The translations under genes were made by a program, and so were the position numbers. The notes under the pieces are model-generated. The model was given only the letters and a program-made list of their open reading frames with translations. It was not told where the DNA came from and searched no databases. DNA of 64,000 bases from assembly GCF_020379485.1 (NCBI RefSeq), contig NC_063448.1, positions 14,097,726-14,161,725 of the forward strand. Direction: 5' to 3'. Within the stretch, counting starts at the first letter, position 1, and the number at the start of each line of letters is the position of its first letter. The stretch comes from Brassica napus. Taxonomy: Eukaryota > Streptophyta > Magnoliopsida > Brassicales > Brassicaceae. Of the stretch, positions 44,807 through 55,799 are shown one piece after another.

Positions 44807-47197
44807 CAGTGCATATCCACAATCATGTATTCCTTCCTCCTTAACAATGAGATAGCAAGAGACATTCACCCACAGAGAGGCATCCGCCAGGGTGATCCTT
44901 TATCCCCTTATATCTTTATTCTCTGTGGAGAAGTGTTGTCTGGACTCTGCAAAAAGGAACAAGATATTGGTAATCAACCGGGTATCAGAGTTGCAAGAAA
45001 TAGTCTGAGGATCAATCACCTCTTATTTGCTGATGATACCATGTTCTTCACAAAGTCTGATCCCAAGAGTTGCGCTACACTGATGGAAATACTCCAGTCT
45101 TATGAAGCGGCTTCAGGGCAAAAGATCAACACGGGAAAATCTTCTATCTCTTTCTCTGGTAAGACACCGCAAGATATTAGAACCAGAGTTAAAGCTCAGT
45201 TGGGAATAGAGAAAGAAGGTGGAGTAGGTAAATACCTTGGTCTGCCTGAGCACTTTGGCAGAAAGAAAAAAGATCTCTTTGCGTCAATCGTGGATAAAAT
45301 GAAGCAGAAAGCTATCAGCTGGAACACGAGGTTCCTCTCCACTGCAGGGAAAGATGCAATGCTCCAGTCTATCCTATCGCCCACTCCTACTTTCGCCATG
45401 TCATGTTTCAAGCTGCCTGTAGGTTTATGCAATCAAATACAGTCGGTTCTCAAAAGGTCTGGTGGGATGCAAAAGATGAGGATAATAAAATTAGTTGGAT
45501 TGCTTGGGATACCTTAACTCTTCCAAAAAGTCTGAGAGGCCTAGGTTTTCGCGATGTACAGTTGTTTAATCAAGCATTACTCGCCAAAATAGCCTGGAGA
45601 CTGATCAGTAAACCAAACTGTCTCCTGGCTTGCGTTCTCCTAGGAAAATACTGCACCAAAACATCCCATCTCAAGGTTCCTTCTAGCCCGTCTTCGTCAC
45701 ATGGATGGAAAGGAGTACTTTGGGGCATAGACCTTCTCCTGAACCATCTGGGCAAAGCCATAGGAAATGGAGAATCAACAAGGGTGTGGGCTGACTCCTG
45801 GATTAGTCCTACAGCAGACATCAAACCGTTAGGACCAATTCAGTTAGAAGACCGAGACCTACTTGTCTTTGACCTTCTCTCACGGGAAATAAAGGAATGG
45901 AACAAGCATCTGGTGGAAAACACTTTACCTCATCTAGCGGAGCTCATCCTCTCCATAAGGCCCAACATTCTTGGAACTCAAGATTCCTTCATTTGGACGC
46001 AACACACCTCAGGCATCTATTCTGCAAAATCAAGGTATTACTCCTCTATTCTCTCAAAGATCCATTCGACAAGTGATCTTATGATTAGAGATACCTGGAA
46101 TTGGAAAAAAACATTTGGTCTCCTCCGCTCCTCCCAAAAATCAAGCATTTTCTCTGGAAATGCGCTAGAAATACGCTACCGACGAGGAACAATCTTCAAC
46201 GTAGGAACATAACTACTGATGCTTCGTGTCTACGCTGCGGTGGACAGGAAACATTGCTCCATCTTCTATTATGTTGCCCTTTTGCCGCATAAATATGGAG
46301 CCTCGTGCCTTGGTCAGCCTTCTTTGATTCAACCACAAGAACCTCTTTCAAGGAGGAACTGGCTTCATCCCGATCGCGAATCATCCTCCCACCCGTAGGA
46401 ATCATCTCTAATCTGTTCCCATGGATCGTCTGGAACATCTGGATCTCCCGTAATCACCTCTTCTTTGAGAAAAAAAGCAACGTCACCATATGAAGTAATC
46501 ATTAAGGCTACTACAACTTGCAAGGAGTGAGAATGTGCTCAGAACAAACAGATCAAACCAGCACAGAAAAAACCCCCTGATCTCCCGCCACCTCAACCAC
46601 CGGCTGATATCGTCGTGTGTTATACATATGCAGCTTGGAAATCGAATCTCAGAGCGGCCGGCCTTGCATGGATCTTCACCGATCACAATGGCACAAAGAT
46701 TTCTAGAGGATCATGCTACCAAGACAATGTCTCATCTCCCCTCCTAGAAGAAGCCCTAGCAATCCGATCTGCGCTCACCCAAGCTGCTTCCCTCAACCTC
46801 AACCAAATCTGGCTTCGTTCAGATTCTCAAGGGTTCGTCACAGCCATCAACACGAATCGACGATCGATAGAACTCTTCTGAGTCCTAGCGGATGTGGAAT
46901 CGCTTATCTCCTATGCTTTCTCCTTTGTTTCCGTTTCTTTCATTTCTCGTCGCTTTAATGGGCCTGCCGATTCATTGGCAAAAGTCTGTTTGGGTTCTAA
47001 CTCTATTACGGGCCTTTAAGCCCGATTTAATGGAAGTTTTTAGTTGTTCAAAAAAAACAAAGTTTTAAGAGACTTTAGGAGAGGTTCTTCCCAAAATAAT
47101 GGACCCCACAACTACATACACATATACAATATATACATATTCATATATGGCAAATATAGAACTCCAATGGGTAGAACCCCCATTAAAGGTGCTCTTA

Positions 47198-47550
47198 GAA
47201 CCTACGTTGTGTATCCGTTAACGAGAAGTTAGATCAAAGATTTAAAACTGAAATTTTATACTTTGTTTTTGGCAATTCAAAAGGTTTCATATAATTTGTT
47301 GTTCTCATCCCCAAGAGGGTTTTCTGGCAAAATAAAATTGTTGATAAATCAAGTACGCATTTTGATCGATTTGGCTGAATTTGGGACTGCTTCTTCTCAG
47401 TTCGTTGAAACGAGGTGTTGTTGATGTATGACTGAATTTGGGGATAACCTAAGAAAATACTGATTTTAATTCCCAGATTCTTGGGAGGAGGTTCTTAAAT
47501 GAATTATTTAATTATGAAAAAATAAATTATAATTTTTAAAAAATAAATGT
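47198..47550. other. Intergenic spacer right of the MITE
   Basis: A+T-rich DNA with no recognised gene or element. Confidence 0.4.
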
Positions 47551-47553
47551 TTA

Positions 47554-47780
47554 GAGCATCTCTAAAAATGACACCAAATTTAGTGCTAAAATACTCCAAA
47601 GTTTAGTATTTTGGTGTCGTAATTTGTTTGTCATCTTCAATAATGACACCAAATTTTACACCAAAATTAATATTATATATTATTTAATGTTTTCAATTTT
47701 TTTTTTTTATATTTTTACTATTATAATTAGTAAATAATTATACCAAATTTGATGTTTTGGTGTTATTGTCGGAGATGGCC
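47554..47780. mobile_element. Tourist-like MITE, third family
   Basis: Ends GAGCATCTCTAAAAATGAC and GTTATTGTCGGAGATGGCC form imperfect inverted repeats, flanked by TTA (47551-47553 and 47781-47783). The interior has repeated ACACCAAATTT phrases in both orientations. 227 bp. Confidence 0.75.
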
Positions 47781-47864
47781 TTAGGGCTACCCAGACGAGG
47801 AGTTCTCGCCATAAACTTCTATATTATATATACATATTTAATTGTAGATTGTTCTTATAATAAA

Positions 47865-47901
47865 CCCCCCCCCCCTCCCCCCCCCCCCCCCCCCCCCCCC
47901 C
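47865..47901. repeat. Poly(C) tract, 37 bases with one T
   Basis: Eleven C, one T, then twenty-five C. It precedes a degenerate initiator-tRNA-type primer-binding sequence at 47907. Length may be unreliable because homopolymers of this size are hard to sequence. Confidence 0.9.
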
Positions 47902-47906
47902 AATCC

Positions 47907-47919
47907 TGGTATCGGAGTG
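47907..47919 (+). other. Degenerate tRNA-Met-type primer-binding site, possible LTR relic
   Basis: TGGTATCGGAGTG differs slightly from the Copia site TGGTATCAGAGC. The following TTTCAAC..TCTATCGGTTTGAACCC (split by a hAT insertion) resembles a retroelement leader. No LTR could be delimited to the left, so this is tentative. Confidence 0.4.
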
Positions 47920-47927
47920 CTTTCAAC

Positions 47928-48247
47928 CAGGGCCGGCTTACAAGGGGGGACAAGCAGTGCGACCGCCCCGGGTCCGAGTCCGTGTCCCCCCATGTAATGA
48001 TAAATAAGGGGCCCAATTTTTTATAAATCTATATTTTTATATATAAAAAAAATTATAAATACAATAAATAAAATTGAAAAGGGCCCAAAATTATTTGATA
48101 TGTATATAGTTTTATTTTCATTACAAAATATACAAAATATTATTGATTAAATTTTAAAAATATTTTAAACATTATCTCTATATAAATTTTAGAGAGTAAA
48201 AAAATTTTTTTTGCCCTAGGGCCCCTATCAGTGTTGAGCCGGCCCTG
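47928..48247. mobile_element. hAT-type miniature element, copy B
   Basis: Perfect inverted ends CAGGGCCGGCT and AGCCGGCCCTG are flanked by the 8-bp duplication CTTTCAAC (47920-47927 and 48248-48255). 320 bp, non-coding. It interrupts the possible retroelement leader. Confidence 0.93.
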
Positions 48248-48255
48248 CTTTCAAC

Positions 48256-48699
48256 TCTATCGGTTTGAACCCATTATTTCATCAGCATGCTTGATGATCT
48301 TATGATTTTCGCTAGTTTTGGAATTCCCGGCGATGATTTCCTTGTCGGTGGTTGCTGGCGGTGTGATCTGCTTCGTCGAGCTTAGTGTTTCAACCTAGTC
48401 TTTACGCGTGGTCTTGCGGGGATCACTCTATTTCATTCATTGTTGGGTTTCTTTTGGGAAAGTGTTTTTATGTGGGCATTCTTTACTTGTATCTTTTTTT
48501 AATCTTTTGTCTGTTTGGATAAAGAGACGGCAAAAAGATAACCAAGTAAAAAAAAGAAGATAATCAAGTACGCATTAACGAAGTCGACAGAAACAAACCG
48601 AAATCAAGAAAGACGCCTTGACAAAATATATAGTATCCCCATTGCTTTCGCAAATATAACAGATATTTAGCAAATACATGATGTTTTGTTGTTATCTTA
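48256..48699. other. Possible retroelement leader remnant
   Basis: A moderately G+T-rich stretch with no open frame, continuing the sequence cut by the hAT element. It ends at a Helitron. Confidence 0.35.
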
Positions 48700-49661
48700 T
48701 CTATACTATTAAAATAAAAATCAGGACTTATTTCATAGGTATTTTTTTATTTGGACTATTCCTAAAAGAATTATCAAATTTTACATAACTTCATTATAAT
48801 ATAACTTCATTATAATATCTTTTAATATTTTTTTTTGAAATACTAATAAATATCTTAAAGAAATGTCTAACAAAATCTCTTAGAATCTTTTTAAAATATA
48901 TATTTCGAAATTAGTTAATTAATACTTTAATTATCACAAAGTATAATTAAAAACTAAATTTTAGTTTAGTTTTGATTGTAAGCAAAAATTAATAATTATA
49001 TAAAATTCTTTAATAATATTTTAATAATAATAGTAATAATTTAAATTGATTTAATGTTCAAAATTAAATTTAAGAAAAATTTTAAAAGATGTTTTAAAAA
49101 GAAATATTCATTTCTATTTCTAATTTAAAAATAAAAAATATCTTATCTATTTAGCACATAAATTATTACTTATTCCATATGTGGTTGTTTTTTACAATTT
49201 ATACTCCCTTCATAGATGAAACTTTTGATCTTTATTCATATTGTATATATAAGACTTTAGTCTACTCTAATTAACGTTTGTACATTCTCCTGAGTTAAAA
49301 ACCAATTCGGTTTATTATTTAAACAACTATACTAAATTGGTTTAATTAATAATTATATACCAAATTCTTTATTATGTAGGTACTTAATTTAATTTCCACA
49401 TATTTTTCAAATTTAGAAATAAAACAAAAATTATGTAAATTAGTATTGTTACATGATAATGTTTTCAAAATAAATTTTGTTACAAAAATTCAAAATTTAT
49501 AAACTTTATAGTTATAATATTATACGTCACACAAAATATTAATATTAAATTAGATAGTATATAACACCAAATTATATTAATTTATTGATATATTTTATTG
49601 CATAACCTAAAATATTTTAGTATTAAAGAAAATCCGCACGGTCGTGCGGATCAAAATCTAG
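48700..49661 (+). mobile_element. Non-autonomous Helitron
   Basis: Begins TCTATACTATTAAAATA after an A and ends ATCAAAATCTAG before a T, the A/T insertion site of Helitrons. A hairpin CCGCACGGTCGTGCGG sits about 12 bp before the CTAG end. The interior is A+T-rich and non-coding. 962 bp. Confidence 0.93.
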
Positions 49662-50224
49662 TTTAAATTACATTATAGCACTTCCACCGCTTAAGATATC
49701 AGAGTTTCACTTCCAATGGATGGATTTAATTGAGTATGTAAACTTTAAAATAATATATTGGTAAAAAGACAGCCATAAGTTCTCAAAATAAACTCCACAA
49801 GAAATTGGTAATTTGTAAATTACTCCACTAATAGTTTGAAATTTGAAAATTACACATTTTATTTTAGTTTTTGAAAACTACACTTTCTTAAATGTGAATT
49901 GATTTTTTTACCCAGATTAAATATTTCAATGAAATTAAGATATAAATTCAAAATTAAGAATAATATTATTATAATTATTATGTTTAAGATAAATTTGTAT
50001 GTTGATTCTCTACAAAATATTCGTTTCATAAAAGTTATTATCTATCAAGCAAGTTCTAAATGTCTATTCATATATGTACTTAATTTGTTTGACTTTGAAT
50101 ATGATGTGATCCAACAACACTAAGAAACACTGAATTTTTTTTCCGACAACTTGATTTATATTATTGCAGCAGTGTAGTCCTCATGGAGGAAAGTTAAAAT
50201 TGGTCTGGGTACATAAAAAATTAT
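49662..50224. other. A+T-rich intergenic DNA
   Basis: No gene recognised. A short frame at 49899-50123 is low-complexity and unlikely to be real. Phrases near 49780-49880 and, inverted, near 51110-51210 (AAATTACTCC..., GGAGAAATACACTC) could be decayed Mutator-type ends. Confidence 0.4.
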
Positions 50225-50650
50225 TAATAAAAGAAAAAGCTTGAGGTACATTCAATTTCGAAAGATGATCTGCGACTTTGTTGCTGTTCCGTGATATCCA
50301 AGTGAAGTTGCAAATTTTAAATTTTGATGACTAAAAACAAATGTCTCGTACCCAATTATGAAGTCTGAAGTTCTTCTTATTCCCCATAACAAAATCAAAC
50401 AACTCTTTCCAGTCCCCTTCAAACATGCCTTCTTGATAACCTTTATTCCATGCATGCTGCATAGCACAAATGAGTGCCTGTAACTCCGCTTCTAAATTGT
50501 CCGATGCGTGACCAAATATACTTTGACCTGCTCAGATGTATCTTCCATAACAGTCCCTGAATATCCGCCTGTCTTCACTTGATTCAGTATACTTTACCAA
50601 CTTGCATCATAATTGCATTTAATAATACCCTCTGGTTGTTTCTTCCATTC
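50225..50650 (-). pseudogene. RNase H domain relic (RVT_3 / LINE type)
   Basis: Read leftward through frame changes: WKKQPEGIIKCNYDASW, then IFRDCYGRYI, stop, AGQSIFGHASDNLEAELQALICAMQHAWNKGY...FEGDWKELFDF...FRLHNWVRDI, stop, FTWISRNSNKVADHLSKLNVPQ. This is the RNase H fold seen at the C-terminus of plant LINE polyproteins and as stand-alone genes, with ELQAL and NKVADHLSK motifs kept. At least two stops and a frameshift. No reverse transcriptase is adjacent, so it is an isolated fragment. 50651-51428 to its right is A+T-rich with nothing recognised. Confidence 0.8.
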
Positions 50651-51428
50651 TGAAATTGGTGTACTAACTTGATGATTCTTTGATCATTCTCTTTGTAAAG
50701 CTGAACTCTATTCACTTTTTTCGACTAAGAAACACTCATTATCATTCATCGGCTTATTCTTTTTTTTTCTACGTGACATGATAACCCTATAAATTTGTTT
50801 GAACCAATGATTTGTTGTTATATCAACAAACTTCTTAATGAGATGAGAGGAAGAATATATGAAAATAGAGAAAGAAAAAAAAATCAAAAATTTGAGAAGG
50901 AGACGAGACCTTGTCTTGAGTTTTTTTTCCCAAATAATAAAAAGTTTAAGATATATTAAAAGATATTGTATAGATTTTTACCAAAAAAAAGATATTGTAT
51001 AGATACTCTAAAGATTTTTAAACAATTTTTTTATTTATAAAACTGTTACTTTAAATATATAATAAATTAAGAATTGAGAGATAATAAAATTGGACAATTT
51101 GGTAAATTTATATATACCATAAGTCTATTTTTCCAAAACCTTAAATAATGATGTAGTTTTCAAATTATAATCTCATGTGAGTGTATTTCTCCAAATTTTC
51201 CCTAGAACTTTTCACCCCACCTGTCAATAAATTAATGGTTTAAATATTTTATTTTAGTTATTTAAACAAAACAAATTAAAATAATAGCATTTTATTTTTA
51301 ATAATTTTTTTAGAGCTTAGCGATAAGAGCACAATTTACAGGTAAGCTCTTGATGAGAGATTCTAACTAAAGAATATAATTAAAATTTTAAAGCTGGAGA
51401 GAAGCAATTAAAAACGTCACAATTGTAT

Positions 51429-51689
51429 TGTAGCAACCCGTTATGTGGAATCCAGACTGGCTCTTCCGGGCACCGACCCCAACCTTTTACATGAAAACCT
51501 TAAGTTTTCTCCCGATAAATTGTCGTGGTAGGATTATTAAAGGGTGAAGTCTTTGATTGTTAAAGGATGAGGTCTTAAGTTCGAGGAACGCCAAGCGCAC
51601 CACCTGAGAAGAGCTTAGGACTCACAGTTGAGGGGTTGGAGTCGTTGCGATACAAGACCAGCATAAATCCCACGGGATAGGTTGTTACA
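51429..51689. repeat. Candidate short solo LTR (TRIM-like)
   Basis: A G+C-richer block in A+T-rich DNA. It begins TGTAGCAACCCG and ends GGTTGTTACA (TG...CA), with imperfect 5-bp flanks TGTAT and CGTAT. No second LTR seen. Confidence 0.4.
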
Positions 51690-52400
51690 CGTATCGCTGT
51701 ATGGCCTGAGAAAACTATTATCCAGACATCGAAGCTTAAAAAACCATAAAGCCAATGTCATACTCTGATTGACATATATTTTTTAGAAAATAACATTTAA
51801 TTACATAAACAACTTTCCTTGAAATTTTGATATATTTTTGTGTAGATACTTAATTTAAAAACTTCACCACTAATAATGCTCTAAAGTTGCCTTTTTTTTT
51901 AACACTGGATTTATCATTGATGGATTTGGGTGAAAACCTAGACGAGGACAAAGCCTCGATCGTACAACGAGACAAAGAAAATAAACAATCCAACCAGTGG
52001 AGGAAAAAACAAGGGATTGTCCTTCGTAAGTCTACATCGTAATTTGATCTTATAAATTAATTTTAAAAATGTACAAAAATATTTTTTTGTGAAACTTTAA
52101 ACTAATCATTAATATATGGGTTAATATGAAGTTTAGAAATAAAAATTTTATATAATTGAACAATTTAAAAGAATGTACATTGATTTTGTACATGTGTTAG
52201 ACAATGTTTATGGTTTAGAACAAAAAGTTGTAGCACGTTATGTCTTTTAAGGTTAGATTCTTTGGGTTAGATTTTAGATTGATATTTTTTTGTTTTATTG
52301 ATTAAAATTTGTATATTAATGTTGAGTAGTTTATATTTTGTATATATGGATACTTGATACTATAATTGACTCTTTTGATTAGCAAGCAAACATGAAACAT
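51690..52400. other. A+T-rich intergenic DNA
   Basis: No gene recognised. Near 52400-52440 two TTTAGGGTTT phrases resemble degenerate telomere repeats. Confidence 0.4.
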
Positions 52401-52429
52401 TTAGGGTTTGAGTTTTGTAGTTTAGGGTT

Positions 52430-55400
52430 TCGTAGACTTACAATTCAGTCTACTGTAATTAGTGTTTTAAAAAAATATCATTATTTTAAAATTTAAAATT
52501 AGAAATTATCTATTATAAATATTGAAAAATAAATAAAGAAATTTATTAATTCATATATAAATTGCTAAAACAATAAAGGAAGTAGGAAAATAAAAGTATG
52601 TGTAGACTAATAAAGATGTCTACACCTAACCGGATGTAACCAGCAAAATTCTAACCTAATCAAATTTAAACCACACTTACCTGTGTAGACTAATAAAGAA
52701 GTCTACTCTCAACGAATTTAACCTAACCGGATGTAACCAGCAAAATTCTAACCTAATCAAATTTAAACCAGCTTTACCGGTGCAGACTGATAAAAAAGTC
52801 TACTCCAACCAAATTTAACCTGACCGGATTTAACCGATTTAATTTTAACCAAATTTAATTTTAGTAGATTTCTTTTGAAGTCTACAGTGTCGTAAATTTT
52901 AACATAGTTACAATTTTTGTCTCCCTATATAAATGAAATTTACACAATCTTTCTCTAAAATGGCTGCACAAGTTTCTAATACTCTCTCTCACTTCTCTCT
53001 ATAGCTCTCTCCCTTCTCTCTAAAACTCTCTTCCTTCTCTATAAAACTCTCTCATTTCTCTGATTTTTCTCTAAAATTCTTTCATGTCTTTCTCACAATA
53101 TTATCTTGTTATTTTAGGTATTATTATTCATGGTTTTCATCTTCTCCTTTAAAAATGTAAGTTTTAGATCTATATATTTTAAATGTGTGTTTTTTATGTT
53201 ATGTCTTTCTCACAATATTATCTTGTTTTTGTAGGTATTATCATTCATAGTTTTCATCTTCTCTAAGAGTGTAAGTTTTAGATCTATAAATTTTAAATTT
53301 ATATTTTTATGTTATATCGTTCTCACAATATTATCTTGTTTTTATAGGTACTATCATTCATGATTTTCATCTTCTCCTCTAAAATTGTAAATTTTAATCT
53401 ATAGATTTTAAATGTGTATTTATATGTTCGTATCCAAATAAAGTTATAAATTTAAAATCTGTGCATTTATTTTGCTACTATTTTATCTTACAAATCTATT
53501 TGTGAAGTATTTTCATATTTAAAACTATTTTTCACATTTCAAAAGGTACAGATTTTTTCATATTTGAAAAATTATTAGGGTCCAAATGGTGACATAGGGA
53601 ATTAATGGGAATAGTCAATTCCTACTCATTCTTTAAAATTATACCATTTATGAGGAATTTTCGCTGCGTTTGATTCCTTGTCATTCCTTGAATTTTAAGG
53701 AACTACAGAAGAAAAACATTCCTTATCAAAATTGATATGGAACAAAAGGAATAAATATTCATTTTCATTCCTTTTATTTTGTTCCTCTTTGTTCCTTTCC
53801 TACTCATTCATATTCCTATTTTAATGGTCACCAGTTAGAGCCTTAGATAATGTAGATTTCTAATGAAGTCTGCTTATAAACTAAACCTAGTAGACCTCAA
53901 AAAAAAAATACTAAACCACTAATTTTAAGCAGATTTCAGTGGAAGTCTACAAAAATATGACTTCAATTTTTTTCCCTATGTTTTATTAATAGTTTTATCT
54001 TATTTTGCAGTTATTGTTTTCCATGGTTGTTCTCTCTTCATCCATAAATATAAAATTTACATCTATAGATTTTAAATATGTGTTCTGTATTTATATTTAA
54101 ATAAAATTACATATTCAAACTTTATGTCTTTAATTTACTACTATTTTGTCTTATAAATTCTATTTTTCTAAACTTTTTTAGATATAAACTCATTTTCATA
54201 TTTTTTTTAATGTATATATTTTTCAGATCTAAAAATTTTCTGACACGGTAGACTTCAACTTAAAAGTCAGGACTAGTAGACTTCAACTAAAGTCTACTAA
54301 GCCATAAATTTTAAGTAGACTTAATAAAATGTCTACTAAAATATGATTTAATTTTTTTTTCTTATATTTTTGTCATAACTTTATCTTACTTTGCAGGTAC
54401 TCTTTTCCAAGACTTCATTTGAGGCATCAAGATTATGAAAAATCAAACACGCTCAAAAATATTTTTTAATAAATTGCTTTGTAATAATTTGTCATAGTAA
54501 AATATTCATTTGTAAATAATTATATGATGCGTAATCTATAAACATTGTAGTATTTTTTTTAGTTGTATTTCACTTGTATAATATTATTAATTTTTGTTAG
54601 CTATTAATTTTTTCACAAGATACTCTAATCAACCAAACGATTACACACATGTGAGAAGAAAAAAATCTATACAAAATTCCTAAGAAGTTTGAAGAGTAAA
54701 ACTAATCACAAAATTTTGCAATAAGTTTCAAGTGTATACTTCAAACAAAAAAATGCAGAAGCAGACTACTAACACACTATAATATAATTAAATCGTAAAA
54801 AATATTATGCTACTTTTAATAGTATTTACGACGTAGACTTTAACAGTAGTCTACATTTGTAGACTTACAAAGATGTCTACACTTATTATCTAAAATATAG
54901 TTAAATCAAAAATTTGTAGTATAGTTGACACTGTCTTGATACACAAAGGCGTACAATATGCATCTTACATAACTCGATCAAACTGCGCACTTGTCGATCA
55001 TTCGTGACATGAATAGGAGGAGTATCATGACCCATTTGCTCTAAATTATGTCTGATATGGAATACGTTAGCTCCACCATCTCGGTTTTCTTGTCGAGATC
55101 ATAATCTTCTTGTGTCATCTCAACAAGTTCACCATGTGTACAACCATCATGCACAAGTTCACCATGTGTACAAAATAAGCGAAGAAAAATTTCATGTTTG
55201 ATAATATTACAAAGTAGATTTATAAAGACGTCTACACTTATTAATTAACTAGATATTGAAACCAAAATGTTGATAATTTCATAATTATAAAAGATTATCT
55301 TTTCAAAATAGTTTAAGACCATTAGGATTAACTAACACACATTATCAAACTAAAAAATCTTGAAAATACATTATGAATAATGTCTACACTATTTTTTTTA

Positions 55401-55790
55401 TTTGGTCAACTTTATAACATTTTAGTCAAATACAAAACTAACCTATTCAACGCAGTCAAAGTTTTGGTCAAATGCAAAACTGACATTTTGTAATCCCTAC
55501 CAGTCTACATAATATAGACTTCCGGTGAAGTCTATTATGAAAAGTCAAAAGTTTCCCAAGGTTCAGTCAAATGTAAAAACTAACCTCTTTACGTAGACTT
55601 CTTAGTAAGTCTACAAACTTTTTTGTTTTTGTTTTCAAAGGTTAAGATGCAGACTTCTAGGGAAGTCTACTATACAAAAAAAAAATGTTTTTGTCAATTG
55701 CAAAAGTAACTTGTGCGTTGAAAAGTAGACCGCATCGTAAGTCTACATATAAGCGTAGACATACAAAATAGTCTACTATCGCGATAAAGA
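52430..55790. repeat. Field of dispersed GTAGACTT...AAGTCTAC palindromes
   Basis: At least fourteen copies of a 24-30 bp imperfect palindrome (GTAGACTT, 6-9 variable bases, AAGTCTAC) lie near 52430, 52608, 52687, 52782, 52864, 53850, 53930, 54247, 54285, 54830, 55215, 55510, 55590, 55648, 55728 and 55770. Arms are conserved, loops vary, spacing is irregular. Most plus-strand long frames are absent. A MITE (53578-53842) interrupts it. Nothing known to me explains it fully; it may be a decayed DNA transposon with repeated protein-binding sites. Confidence 0.75.
53578..53842. mobile_element. Tourist-like MITE (family GGGTCC..TGGTGAC), copy B
   Basis: Ends GGGTCCAAATGGTGAC and GTCACCAGTTAGAGCC are flanked by TTA (53575-53577 and 53843-53845). 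Same family as 27790-28045, with the same GGAAT-rich interior. Confidence 0.85.
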
Positions 55791-55799
55791 TCTGAAAAA

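Larger units (their letters stand above)
41668..46881 (+). pseudogene. LINE ORF2: endonuclease, reverse transcriptase, zinc finger, RNase H (degraded, split)
   Basis: Endonuclease: MLSWNCCGIGNPATVQRL, IIFLQETKNQ, stop in place of Gly before DFNE (about 42069), then SDHLPVI. Reverse transcriptase: DKAPGPDSF, LIPKITSP...YRPIALCNVYYK, KTDISKAYDRFEW, interrupted after WINWMMQC at 43486. It resumes at 44807 with STIMYSFLLN, GIRQGDPLSPYIFILC, LLFADDTMFF (catalytic ADD). Then a C-terminal reverse-transcriptase zinc-binding domain (IKHFLWKCARNTLPTRNNL...CLRCGGQETLLHLL), and RNase H (YAAWKSNLRAAGLAWIF...EEALAIRSAL...LRSDSQGFVTAIN). At least five stops (for example near 42276, 42627, 43036 and 46290) and frameshifts (about 43312, 45400-45470 and 46105). 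Confidence 0.93.
39476..47056 (+). mobile_element. L1-type LINE, nearly full length but dead, inserted at the apex of the MITE hairpin
   Basis: Flanked by a 14-bp duplication with one mismatch (ACAAAGCTTTAAGA at 39462-39475; ACAAAGTTTTAAGA at 47057-47070) and ending in a short A-tail (47049-47056), the marks of target-primed insertion. It contains Gag-like ORF1 and an ORF2 with endonuclease, reverse transcriptase, zinc-finger and RNase H domains. Its own reverse transcriptase is split by a 1.3-kb LTR at 43487-44806. Confidence 0.95.
39334..47194. mobile_element. Hairpin Tourist-like MITE split by a LINE
   Basis: The outer ends GAGCACCTCCAATGG and CCATTAAAGGTGCTC are flanked by TTA (39331-39333 and 47195-47197). 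The left arm (39334-39475) and right arm (47057-47194) are near-perfect inverted repeats over their whole length. Without the LINE they form one MITE of about 270 bp that folds into a single long hairpin. Confidence 0.9.

Noticed and set aside
39334..47194. A single 7.9-kb TIR transposon with 140-bp inverted ends and TTA duplication
   Set aside because: The LINE has its own 14-bp target duplication and A-tail located exactly inside the arms, so the inverted ends are the two halves of a MITE.
47757..48026. 89-codon ORF with a polyproline run
   Set aside because: The run is just the translated poly(C) tract spanning a MITE edge and a hAT element.
49780..51210. Possible Mutator-type element with inverted A+T-rich ends
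   Set aside because: Similarity between the two ends is weak and no 9-bp duplication was found.
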